This document shows positions 35,339 to 45,910 of a stretch of 64,000 nucleotides of DNA, one piece after another (positions within the stretch are counted from its first letter, which is position 1; the number at the start of each line of letters is the position of its first letter). The notes beneath the pieces were generated by a model, which did not search any database, had not been told where the DNA came from, and was given only the letters and a program-made list of their open reading frames with translations. The position numbers and the translations under genes were made by a program. Source of the DNA: Lucifuga dentata (Eukaryota > Chordata > Actinopteri > Ophidiiformes > Bythitidae); the NCBI GenBank assembly GCA_014773175.1, contig VXCM01000989.1:225682-289681 (forward strand). Direction: 5' to 3'.

Positions 35339-35945
35339 TTTAATTATAAAGACATATAAACAATATATGAAATTCATGTTGCAACACAACCGAAACGCTT
35401 CTTAGGTGTATCTGCTGCTATATTATATAACCATAACAGAACCTGGAGCAAATAATTTTCCACCTTTGTACAATACAATCATGAGATGTGCAATGACTAA
35501 AAACAAAACAAAACAAAATAATCAACAACAAAAAAAAACTTGTCAGTACACCGTTGCAGAAAATATACAGCATGACATTTGATTTTTTTTTTTCCCAAAG
35601 AGCATCAATAGGGAAATTCTAATTGCTGTCTTATGTTTAGAAGTCGAGATTAATTCGCTTTTTTTTTTTTTTTNTTTTTTTTTTTTTGTTTTTTGTTTTT
35701 TTGTTTTTTGTTTGCATTTCAATTTACATGTCGTAGCTAAAGGTTGCATAGATTACAAATAAGAGCTGATGACAAAACTTTTCTAAAATTTACCAAATAT
35801 CAAAGTAAACAGTTTTGCAACAAGAAGGCCTAAAATGTATTCACCATTTGCTCTGGATAAAACATTATAGTTGCTTAAACATATGTTAAGTTTACGCATT
35901 AGACTAAAATAATTTTTCCACAGAATGAATTAAAATAACTAGAGT

Positions 35946-35989
<44 letters not shown>

Positions 35990-36032
35990 AACATGGATGC
36001 AGTAGGTAAAAGTTCAGGTAAGAGAAATCAAA
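35339..36032 (-). other. bhlhe23: Probable 3' UTR of bhlhe23
   Basis: Downstream of the stop on the minus strand lie a (GA)n/(CT)n tract (35948-35987), a T-rich run with N 35674 (A-rich on the minus strand) and a possible ATTAAA poly(A) signal (plus-strand 35339-35344). Extent uncertain. Confidence 0.3.
35948..35987 (+). repeat. (GA)n microsatellite just 3' of bhlhe23
   Basis: Twenty GA units within 50 bp of the bhlhe23 stop codon, hence probably transcribed as (CU)n in its 3' UTR. Confidence 0.95.
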
Positions 36033-36783
36033 TCAAGGCTTGTCGTTACAGTGTTTGAAGAGACTCGATGGTGTCCCGGAATAAGTTGAGCACTTTTCGG
36101 CACAGGTGGCGAGTGCAGAACCCGAGAAGGGGTAGACGGCAGCCTGTCCAAANTGAGCACTTTTCGGCACAGGTGGCGAGTGCAGAACCCGAGAAGGGGT
36201 AGACGGCAGCCTGTCCAAAGGGCGCCAGGCTGGGAGGGATTGGTGAAGTTATGGTCTGTCCCTGGTTCAGATATGCCACCAGCCGCCTCATCTCCTCCAG
36301 AGCCTGAGCCTGCATGAGGATATAGTTCTTGGCCAGGAGGAGAGTGGCTATTTTGGAGAGTTTTCTCACCGAGGGGCTGTGGGCGTAGGGGATAACGGAG
36401 CGCAGGCCATCCAGCGCGTCGTTTAGGTCATGCATCCTCCTCCTCTCCCGGGCGTTGATGCTGAGCCGCAAGGAACGCTGCTCCTTGGACTTTTTGGCAA
36501 GGGGCCCTCCGGGCTTGTCGTCCCCAAACGCTGAGCTCCTCTTGCGGGACTCCAGTGTATCAAAGCCGTCCTCGTCGTCACTCGTGTGCTCTCCGCCGCT
36601 CTCGTTGGACTTCGCGCTCTGCCCGGAGAGGAAGTCGGTGGCCGGTGTGAGCGGGTATCGGCCGGGACTTCCAGCACCATGGCCAGCGCCAAAGCCGAAG
36701 GCTGACTGGCCGTAGCGCTGCGTCAGGTCCAGCAGAGCGTCGCTGTTGATGGATTTGAGCAAGTTCTCTTCGCTGGCATTCAT
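36033..36783 (-). CDS. bhlhe23: bHLH transcription factor e23 (BHLHB4/Beta4 type); single coding exon, broken by an assembly duplication
   Basis: Class II bHLH factor of the Olig/Beta3 group, a nuclear E-box-binding repressor needed for rod bipolar cells and expressed in brain and pancreas in mouse (family knowledge). The ATG at 36783-36781 starts [20 protein letters not shown], with A at -3. A serine/acidic linker ([13 protein letters not shown]) precedes the basic region [19 protein letters not shown] and helix 2 [15 protein letters not shown] (bHLH about residues 107-161). The tail [13 protein letters not shown]...[15 protein letters not shown] matches BHLHE23 and not BHLHE22. A 66-bp segment is duplicated around one N (36153), adding 67 nt and a false frameshift. 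Discounting it leaves 228 codons, that is 227 residues, near the human length. A longer frame starting at 36813 begins with TTG and is not the start. Confidence 0.95.
36087..36219. repeat. bhlhe23: Assembly duplication inside bhlhe23 (66-bp copies around N 36153)
   Basis: 36087-36152 and 36154-36219 are identical. Either copy read once gives a continuous, family-like C-terminus; both together shift the frame. This is an unmerged contig overlap rather than a mutation. Confidence 0.93.
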
Positions 36784-37300
36784 TTTTCTCTTCCAGAGCA
36801 AAATTCTGACCAAGAAAAATCACTTCCGTCGTCTCTCTTTCTCGCGCCTTTTGTTTGCAACGCTGCGAGCTGAAAGTAGTTCTCTCCAAGAGTTCCTGTT
36901 CTCTAGGAGTTCTTTGCCCTTCTTCCGTCCTGCTGTCAGTGACTCTTGAAGAAGGAGGCTGTGGATCTGAAGCTGAGCCTCTACACGCATTCACCTCCTC
37001 TGTACACAACACGCTCCCCCCTTGCGCGCATAGCCCACGTTCAACACTTCTTTAACTGTGTCTGTGAGACCGGAGCGCTCGTGTCCCCCTCTGCTCGCCT
37101 TCCTCTCGCGCGTCTTCTTGCCCTCCCTCGCCTTGGGCAGATTGTGACTCGCGCTCTCTGCTGCTCGCGAGTTAGTAGGAGCACGAGGCCCTCCGGGATT
37201 ACNATTGTGACTCGCGCTCTCTGCTGCTCGCGAGTTAGTAGGAGCACGAGGCCCTCCGGGATTACGTGCCCGTCCAATCAGGGGGGCGTTTTAATTAACT
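36784..37300 (-). promoter_or_regulatory. bhlhe23: bhlhe23 5' UTR and CpG-rich promoter region
   Basis: Rich in CpG (GCTCGCGAG, CTCGCGCGTC) in contrast to the AT-rich surroundings, with a CCAAT box readable at 37274-37278 (plus-strand sense) beside TTTTAATTAACTC near 37290. The block 37141-37202 is repeated at 37204-37265 around N 37203, another assembly duplication, so real spacings are 63 bp shorter. The transcription start cannot be fixed. Confidence 0.55.
37141..37265. repeat. Assembly duplication in the bhlhe23 promoter/5' UTR (62-bp copies)
   Basis: Identical copies on each side of N 37203. Confidence 0.92.
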
Positions 37301-38903
37301 CGGGCAAAGCGCAGGTCTGCTCCCAATTTCAATCATAATTGCGATAATTGCAACACAAACTGACACGCAATCCGGCTGTGTCTGTTATTGTATTCAGTAT
37401 TCCTATATTCGAGCCTGTTTAACAAAACATGAGGCACTAAATAAACTTGAAAAGGAGATACTTGATTTTAATAAACATTTCAGTAAGAGCTTCAAAATTC
37501 ACAAATACCCGAATCTCAAAACGCAATCACATTTCTGCACACTTTAAGAAACATCTAGATGGATGAACAGTAGGCTCTCCTGCTGTCTAAAGTTATCTGT
37601 CAATTTAGACTGATTGTCCTGAGACATGAGTGATCAGGTGGTGCAGTGTCTTGCTAAAGGACACTTTCAAGGGACATAATGGCTCTTTGAAGTGTGAGCG
37701 TTTAACAGATCTGGCCTGTAATCTTTGCTCTTCACTTAAACGACAGTGACAGACACTGAGCCAGGCTATTGTTTCAGGAGCCTCTGGATGGATCCCAAAA
37801 AGAAAGCTTAGTGAAGGAAGTGTTCCTGAGTGCCATTCACCTTGCATGTTAGCAGAGTCAGCACTGGCTTCAAATGCTCAGGGACAGGTTACACTCAATC
37901 ACCTTTGCAGGTAATGGCCTTAGCATCTTCCACTGGCGAGGCAGTGATTAGTGAAAGACAAATAGCTTCAATGTTGTTGATGAAAGCCATGTGTCATAGG
38001 CCCAACCCCTATGAAAACTATAGGCCACTATCCCTAAATTGTAGCGTGTATTATACAAATAGTCTATCGCAGCAAAATTTCAAGTATTTATAGATCCTAC
38101 AGTAAAGTTATAGTAATGGGAGATAATATATAATTTTTTAAAGTCATAAAGTACGATCAAGTTCCTACTGAGTACAAATGACAGACAATAAATTCATATA
38201 GAAATATAAGGATGGCCAAATGTAGTGACTGGTATAAGAAATTTCATAAAACCTAAACAAATGGCATAAAACACAACTAATATGATAGATGTTAAAGGTT
38301 TGCCTGATGAACTGAAACCAGTTTAAGAAACAGGTGTCCTTACTCACCAGCAAGGCAAATATGGAAACTGTATGGTGATGATAATACTGCCACGCTGTGT
38401 CCATTTTGTCGCATTACACCATGAAGTCAAAGAAACTCTATGTGAAATCAACTTTAACATAGCACAGATGGTTTTTATATGACTTTGGAATGTTCTGCAG
38501 CTTCAGTTCTGCATGTTTTCACAAATGCCCTAATAAGATGAAACAGAAATAAAAAATGGTATATTATGGGGAGAATTATTTAGTTGAGTTAGTTTATTAG
38601 AAAAATAGTATAGACAAGAGTGCCACCATGTGGACGTTTGGCTTAGAATTGAAGTAAAGAGGTCATGAACAACTTCAGAGGCTGGATAATGCTATATAAC
38701 AGGCAATTCTTACAATTAAAATTTTAAAGGCAGACATTTTGACATGTATCAAAAGAAAAAGTACAGGTGTAATCACAGTATCAACAATGGCTCTGTTCCA
38801 CTTAGGTGTGCCAGTAAATCAGCATCCACAACACCAGGGCTTGACATTGGTACACCTTAATGCTATTAATTACACTTGCACCTTTCATTATATATATATA
38901 TAT

Positions 38904-38935
<32 letters not shown>

Positions 38936-38937
<2 letters not shown>

Positions 38938-39088
38938 CCCTGCAGTAAATGCTGATGGAGCTCAGGATATTTGCTTCTCATTCAAAATGTCACAGACTTT
39001 GATTTAAGGTTGATTTTTGATTGCCTGGTTTTGAATTTTGCATTTACTGCAGGGCTACAGTATTATGAGATGTGTCTCATAATACTGT
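38936..39088. repeat. Two adjacent perfect inverted repeats
   Basis: AGCCCTGCAGTAAATGC at 38936-38952 is exactly inverted at 39040-39056 (87-base spacer). Immediately next, ACAGTATTATGAGA (39057-39070) is exactly inverted at 39075-39088 around a TGTG loop. The first pair has the look of a very short MITE inserted beside a CA repeat, but no clear target duplication is visible. Confidence 0.85.
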
Positions 39089-40386
39089 ATCCATTATTCT
39101 TGTTCTCATAGCTCCATATGCGGTAGTTGTTTATACAGTAGATGTTCCTTTTGGCTGTCGTGCAACTGTAAAGTTGGCTCAGAGGTTTAGATGTAAAAAA
39201 AAGGCCTCCGTACTTTATATTTTCCAGCAGTGGAGATGGTGAAGCATAATTACAGTGCACTCAGATATGGCAAAAGCAAAGAAACCAAAAGAGAAAGAGA
39301 AGAATTTGTGCTTATGCCCTTTAAGTTTGATTCCTCTACAACAGCCAATTAACTAGCCTGCCTCTATAACAAAGTTTCACTCTGTCCCACAGGAGGACAC
39401 CCAAAACTCTTGTTTTATAGACTGAAGCTCCTCCTAGGACAGGAGTAAATAAATCAATATTTATAGAGAGATCATTAATCATTTTTTTCATAGTTTAACA
39501 TCATTATTCATCATTTATGAGTGTGTCTTACTTAGAGGGCACAAGGTACAGTACATACATAATGCCCTCATAAAAAAAAGAAAAAAGGAAAATAAATCAA
39601 TTAATCTAATCATCAATCAAATATTGTGCTTGCTATTATCACCATTAACAAATGAAAGCACGGAAATCTATAGACTGGTAGCTCTGATCTATGCCAGTGA
39701 TACTGTTAGCGTGAAAGTGTTTCTCAGACCATTGGTAAAAGTAATTTCATACAATTATAACAACAAGCTGAACTGATCTCCATGGTTTAAAATGTGCATA
39801 TTATTCTTTTATCTCCATACACAGCAGTGCAGCTTCTGCACCATGTGATTCAGTGACGTTTACCTTATAGAAGAGTAAACAATACTTTGGCCAGCAGATG
39901 GCAGAAAATTCCATAAATTGACAAATAAAATAGCACAAGCACCTAATGATGTACTATAAGGTATTTATATCTGTCAATAAAAGTAATACAGTACCTCCTG
40001 TTGTATTTTGTATTTTAACTATGTCAGTTCTCTCCAGTGGAAATCTTGATTTTTTTTAAAACCATATTCATATCACTGCCACCAAACAGAAAAACAATGT
40101 GAAATGCAAACTCACCACCTGTTTTTAAAAAGAGTCAAATATTGAGCTATTAAACTATTAAACTGGTGTATGAAAGACATCCTTTGCAAATTACAATTTT
40201 ACTTCTTTGTACACGGAGCACAGCCCCTAGTGTTCAGCTGGCAGCACTACACAGTCCTCACCTTCTCCATGAGGACAATGTTCTAAAAGCCTCTGATTCA
40301 CAGACACTGGAGGAAACACAGAAGTGTCAACACACCAACTAATAATACCAAACATAATGCTTTTAAAGCCTGTGCTGCAGCTCTAT

Positions 40387-40400
40387 GTCGCCATGGCAAC
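40387..40400 (+). promoter_or_regulatory. RFX X-box motif
   Basis: GTCGCCATGGCAAC fully matches the RFX X-box pattern GTYNCCATRGNAAC. About 3.6 kb upstream of the bhlhe23 start codon. Confidence 0.4.
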
Positions 40401-40903
40401 TGCAGTCTCAGTTGCCATACAATGGTGGTATGCCACATTTGCTGTGACTGTGTCTTTCACTCTAGGCCACAGTGCAGTGACAGTAAGGGACCACCATGGG
40501 GTGGAAATGTCTTGTCTATTGCACTAAATTTGGTGGCGCTCTCATTATATGTCAGGAACAAATGCCTGTGCAGACATGCAGTCATATGCATCCTTATTGT
40601 ATGTGTGTAAACTCATATGACCTTGCAGTGGGGCCTGCATAATGTGTCAACCGCCTGAGCCTTTTGTTGTTTGTGTGGGCCTGGATGGAGTAGAATGAAG
40701 TCATTCTGTTAAAAAAAAACAACAATTACTGTATGTTGATTTTACAGAATGATATCATGCTGTGAAAAAACAACCTATATGTTTTAGTGTTAATTGAAGT
40801 TGAGGTAATTACAATAAAACTAGGTAATGTGCTGTACGGTTAGAATGCAGGGTTTCTCTCTTCTAGGTGTCTCTCCATCCCAATTTTCAGCCTCCTCACC
40901 CCT

Positions 40904-40908
<5 letters not shown>

Positions 40909-40967
<59 letters not shown>

Positions 40968-40979
40968 NCACACACACAC
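40909..40979 (+). repeat. (CA)n microsatellite with N at 40968
   Basis: About 35 CA units; the N means the true length is unknown. Confidence 0.96.
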
Positions 40980-42933
40980 ATCAAAGTGCTGCTCGGAGTA
41001 AAGATGGAACAGGCTCCTTTGATCTTTCCCTGCCGACTCTGATTAATGTGTGGATTTACAGTGCAGAACTACAGGGGCCTGGCAGCCATGACACCCTTCT
41101 GCTGCACTGGAATCTTGCTTTCCTCAAAACTAATCACAACTGTTGATTTTATTCATTGCTGCAATCATGATGCTGTAGGAGCACTTGCAAAAGAACAAAG
41201 GAATCCCGAGAGTTGCACTTATCCAACCATTGGTTCCAGGAGAGCTTCCCTGCATTGTCCAGTTATTACGATTTCACAAAGCCTTTCTCTAAACTACATG
41301 CTTTGCGACATCTTAAACACAATGCCCATGAAGGCATGAGAACTGATGAATGTTTAATACAGGCAGTTTTGGTTTTGCCATGGTGGGTACCATGTTGGTG
41401 TTCAGTGAGTGGTCTGCTGATAACAACAGAGCCAGTGTTGGAAAAAGTTAGCATCTAGCATCACACATTTTACTGTGTGCAGCCACATTTCATTACAAAC
41501 CCAACCAAAATAAGCAAGCAAAGTACCACTCTGTCGTTGCGCTTTTCCTCCTATCCCTTTATGCTCTCTCCATTTCATCTCCCTTTACTGCAGTAAAATG
41601 CAGATTGCTCACAGGGTGGAGGTATGGTGGAGATGGGCGTGTTCCCATAAATAATTGTTGAAGATATTTTTACTCTGACCCACTTTGGAGTCCCATTCGC
41701 CCACTTAAAGGTGCCGCAGCCCTACTCTGCATTCAAGTCAATATAGCCCGTTTAAATGAGTGCTACAAATGCATGAACAAATTAAAAAGTGAACTATGTG
41801 GTCTCAGTCTTTGTCTCTTCTATTCACAGTAATTTGAACTGTTGGGCACTTTCTTTGCTTATCCGGAGGTGTAGGAGATGACCTGCTTTGGTTTTTTTGT
41901 ATTATTACTAACTTGGCTTAAATTTGCAATGGTTAAGAGAGTACCGATATGCTAGTGTTTTAATTAGGATTAGTATTTTAATTAGGATTATTAAATTTAA
42001 TAACAATGTAAATAGCATGAAGTGTGGAAATGTAGGTTAAGTCTGTAGTGGAAGGTGTAGTAAGGAATGTGTGGATGGGTGAAGAGTGGTGTGCCTGAGT
42101 GCTGAATAAGGTGAAAGTCAACTAAAACTGTGTGATACTCATGGGGGTGGGGGGGCTGGGGGTCTGGAGAAACAGGTTTTATATACATACACCTCAGGTA
42201 CTGGCAGTTTGATTTGAGACCCACCTGTGGGCCTCAGAATTATCCTGCTTAGAAAAAGGCTGCACAGAATTATTACCCAACTCTGTTAATTTCATGCAGC
42301 TTTAACTTACAAACCATTAAGGTTGATTAATTTTTTTAAACTTAATTTTTGAATTAGAATGTGGTTCTTTAAAGGTAGAATCTGTGATCTTCTATCACAC
42401 ACCTGCAAAATTCAAAACATAGGACTGGAGCCTGCTATCATTCTCTTGACTAACTGGTCACACAGTCTGAGAATCACTGGTGCAGACAGTAAAGCTGTCC
42501 TTGTGATGCTTTAAAAAGATTCAGACATGAGATTTGAAGATTCTACATAACTTTTTGCAAAGCTCTTTGGTTTGCAGCCTTTGAATTTTATTAAGCTGAC
42601 CTCAGAGCAGCCAGTTCCTTCTCAACTCTCCTCTCTGCTTCCCACAGCTACGCTCCAACCTCCTTCTTTTCTATAATGATTTAATGCTGTGTTTTCTATT
42701 AGGGCTTTATGGATAGAAGACAATAAAAGAACATATAAAGGGACTTGTTATTGACACAAAACCAATGGCCTGATTTGCGCTTTGTGTGAATTTAGAGAGA
42801 TTCAACTCTTCACAACTTTCTGCCTCACTGCTTCTGTTATCTTGTCTTACTTAATCTTTTTCTAGCTTCTCTGTATTTCTCTTCCTTTCCCTCTCTCCAC
42901 AATACTTTCTCTTTCCGCCTTCATCTCCCATAC

Positions 42934-43064
42934 ACACCCCCATCCACTTCCATATATCTAACAATGTGAAAAGTCACCCAGAGTTTTCCTTCTAGGGTNA
43001 CACCCCCATCCACTTCCATATATCTAACAATGTGAAAAGTCACCCAGAGTTTTCCTTCTAGGGT
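42934..43064. repeat. Assembly duplication around N at 42999 (65-bp copies)
   Basis: 42934-42998 and 43000-43064 are identical. Confidence 0.9.
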
Positions 43065-43261
43065 TTTTGCAGACAGGAAGTCCATATTTAATTAAGTGAC
43101 TCTCTTGTTAAAATGCTTTTAAGTGCTCCTGTTCAGGGCTTCGGGCTGGTGGGGAAGGGAGGGGGTGGGGCTGAGGCTTTTATTTATTCATTGGGCGGTT
43201 CAATGCCTCTTCCCTGCTCTGTGAAGAAGGGAGCGGATTAGAAAAGTGAATGCCGCCCCCC

Positions 43262-43263
<2 letters not shown>

Positions 43264-43312
<49 letters not shown>
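43264..43312 (+). repeat. (CA)n microsatellite
   Basis: About 24 uninterrupted CA units. Confidence 0.96.
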
Positions 43313-43314
<2 letters not shown>

Positions 43315-44023
43315 TCCCTATCTCCATCCCTCTCTCTCCCTGGCCGTGTTCTCTCCCTCAGGGGAACCCCTGCGTCAGTCTAAATTAACATCCATCAGAG
43401 TGCGGTGCTCTGGAGGGGGGACGAGCCTGTGTCCCACTGTCCCACTGTACATGCATGAATACATGCAAACACGAGCAAACTCAAGTACACTCATCCACAT
43501 GCTTGTAAGCTGTGCGAGTTCATGCACATGCAGAAACACACATGCAGATGGGTTCTCAAACCAGCGCTTTCCATGGTTGTGAGTCACGGCTCAAAGTCTC
43601 TCTGTCACATTATTCCTGTTTTGCCTTGAACTCCACTCAAATTTTGTTTACATAGTGAAATTGAACTTGTTTCCAACATAAGTGCAGTGGTCCCTTTATC
43701 AGTAGGTATATTTGAGCAAGTTTGAACAAGCATCTGAAGGCAGACAGAGAGAAAGGAGATTGAAGGATGAGAAAGTTTCAGTGAGTGAAGGCTGAGATCA
43801 TGCCTTGTGCTGATTCCTCTCTTTGTGTGAAGTTTGGGCTGTCTCCCTCGTTATCTCTCTTTGCCGACAGAATAGGAGGAGAGCTGAGAGTTGAGCTGGA
43901 TGAGAGAGACGTATCATTAACCAAGAGTGTTTCTATAACAAAGCACAGACTCCATCAAATCCCACTCATTCCCACACACTGGTGTCACACTCATCATTCT
44001 CCTGAACTGAACTATTGTGTGAA

Positions 44024-44024
44024 A

Positions 44025-44092
<68 letters not shown>

Positions 44093-44271
44093 NNNNNNNN
44101 NNNNNNNNNNNNNNNNNNNNNNNNNNNNNNNNNNNNNNNNNNNNNNNNNNNNNNNNNNNNNNNNNNNNNNNNNNNNNNNNNNNNNNNNNNNNNNNNNNNN
44201 NNNNNNNNNNNNNNNNNNNNNNNNNNNNNNNNNNNNNNNNNNNNNNNNNNNNNNNNNNNNNNNNNNNNNNN

Positions 44272-44334
<63 letters not shown>
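44024..44334. other. Poly(A) tract, 179-base gap of N, (CA)n tract
   Basis: An A run of nearly 70 bases, then N at 44093-44271, then about 31 CA units. The gap lies between two low-complexity tracts, so its content and size are unknown. Confidence 0.97.
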
Positions 44335-44337
<3 letters not shown>

Positions 44338-45530
44338 AAAATCTTAAAACGCACAGACTTAATGTATTACAGTGTCTCACCCTGTGTGTTATAATATCTC
44401 TCCCTCCCATTCATCTTCTTTACTTGAAATTATTCGATCCATTCACACCAAATCACAAATCTATAATTCCTCCTTTTTCTCATTTCAGAGTTCCCCTCCT
44501 CTTTCTCTCTCATCTTGGAATTTCACATCAAACCAAAAAATGTTAAAATGCAAATCCATTTTCCCAACTAGCTCAGTTCACACAAACTTATAATTGGATT
44601 TTGCCTATTAATATAAAAGCTTTCTTCATTTTCATCATTCGATCTCACATTAGTCTTTCCATGATACACACCAAGCAAATTATTCTGCGATAAGACAGGC
44701 AGAGAGGAAAGAGACAGAGACATCGGATGACAGACAGGACAGGCCTCTCATTGGCCCAGAACTGAACCATGAAATAAGCCCCAACCAAGGTAGTACAGTT
44801 AGTACAATGAGTTAGGAATTAATTAGCAACATAATGAAAATATGCACATCTGCTTGCTCAGTAAATCCCTTCTGGACACTTTCTTCCACTTGGTTACATC
44901 AACTTTAATGTTAATATTGTCTTTTTTTTACCATGTTTCCCCTCGTGTACACTGCTGTGTTTAAAACCTGAGTATTTTTGAGGAGGATGGTGGAGGGTCA
45001 GAGGGGTAAAGCTGCACTCTGTGTAAGAATTGTCAGAGTGAAACAAAAGGATTCAGGCTACCAGAAGATAGAATGAAGAAACGGAGAAGCAGAAAATCAG
45101 CATGTGATGGTTGGGAAAGAGACAGACGGCTTGAGAGAGAGCACCAGATGCTGCGTGGGAGGGTTATTTAATTGATGATATCACACCTCTCTTTCCCTTT
45201 CTCTCCCTTTTTTCTCATTTTTTTTGTAACACACATTCTCAAACACATACACATGAACATGCATACACCCAATATTTGCCCTGTCACCTCCTTATCCTTC
45301 CGTGACACACCATCAACGTTTCTCCCTGCTTACCTTGGGCTCCTCAGGGATTTTGGCAAAGTGCAGCTTCCATGAACCCAAAGTGGTTGGTTGTGTAGTT
45401 CAGGAGCACAACCCACATCACCATGTTACCTTAATGCAAGTCACAGTTCTGCTTTCTTTACCCTTTTTTTTTCTCAGTTGTTGTTTCTCTCTGTGCAGGT
45501 AGAAATTGTTCCACATTTCCTGCCAAACTA
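44335..45530. other. Gene-free intergenic sequence
   Basis: AT-rich with no recognisable frame. Frames entering from the left are artefacts of the adjoining gap and CA tract. Confidence 0.6.
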
Positions 45531-45910
45531 GAAAAGCCCCAGAAAACAAGTCTCATTAATTAGCTTCTCATTTGTAAATGCAAATGAGCTTAATTAAAAA
45601 ATAGACTCTCCTTTTGCGGGCTTCAAAGGGAGATGGTGAGGCCTAATCAGGAGGTTTGTTCAGCTGTGGCACTAATGAGACATATTTGGCCTAACGAGGG
45701 AGCGATGCCCTAATTTGTTTATGCTAATGATATGAAACAGTGCTTGTCCTTTTGGTGTATCTGGGAAAGGATCAGTCACACACACGCCTCTGTGCGTTGT
45801 ACCTTAAGGGTTTCATTCAGCATTGGTGAGGTGGTGCAAAGGCCTCGCTGAATTGTTTCAGTAGGTTAATTGGCTTAATTAGCTTAATAGAGATCAGTGG
45901 GGTGACATCT
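45530..45910. promoter_or_regulatory. Candidate conserved non-coding enhancer with POU octamer
   Basis: Repeat-free and dense in motifs: CATTAATTAGC near 45554, ATGCAAAT octamer at 45578-45585 within an inverted pair CTCATTTG/CAAATGAG (45567-45588), TAATTAA at 45591, then CACTAATGAG, GCCTAATTTG, GCTAATGAT and GCTTAATTAGC further right. The texture matches neural enhancers; target inferred to be bhlhe23. Confidence 0.4.

Larger units (their letters stand above)
37301..43260. other. Gene-free sequence upstream of bhlhe23
   Basis: No coding exon recognised. Includes hairpin structures at 38936-39088, (CA)n at 38887-38935 and 40909-40979 (N at 40968), an X-box at 40387-40400 and an assembly duplication at 42934-43064. 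Confidence 0.65.

Noticed and set aside
36784..36813. Ten extra residues at the N-terminus of bhlhe23
   Set aside because: The frame begins with TTG, not ATG; MNASEEN at 36783 is the first ATG and has a good context.
43785..44546. Long frames (up to 253 codons) across the gap
   Set aside because: They consist of poly-lysine, unknown residues from N and Thr-His repeats, all from low-complexity sequence.
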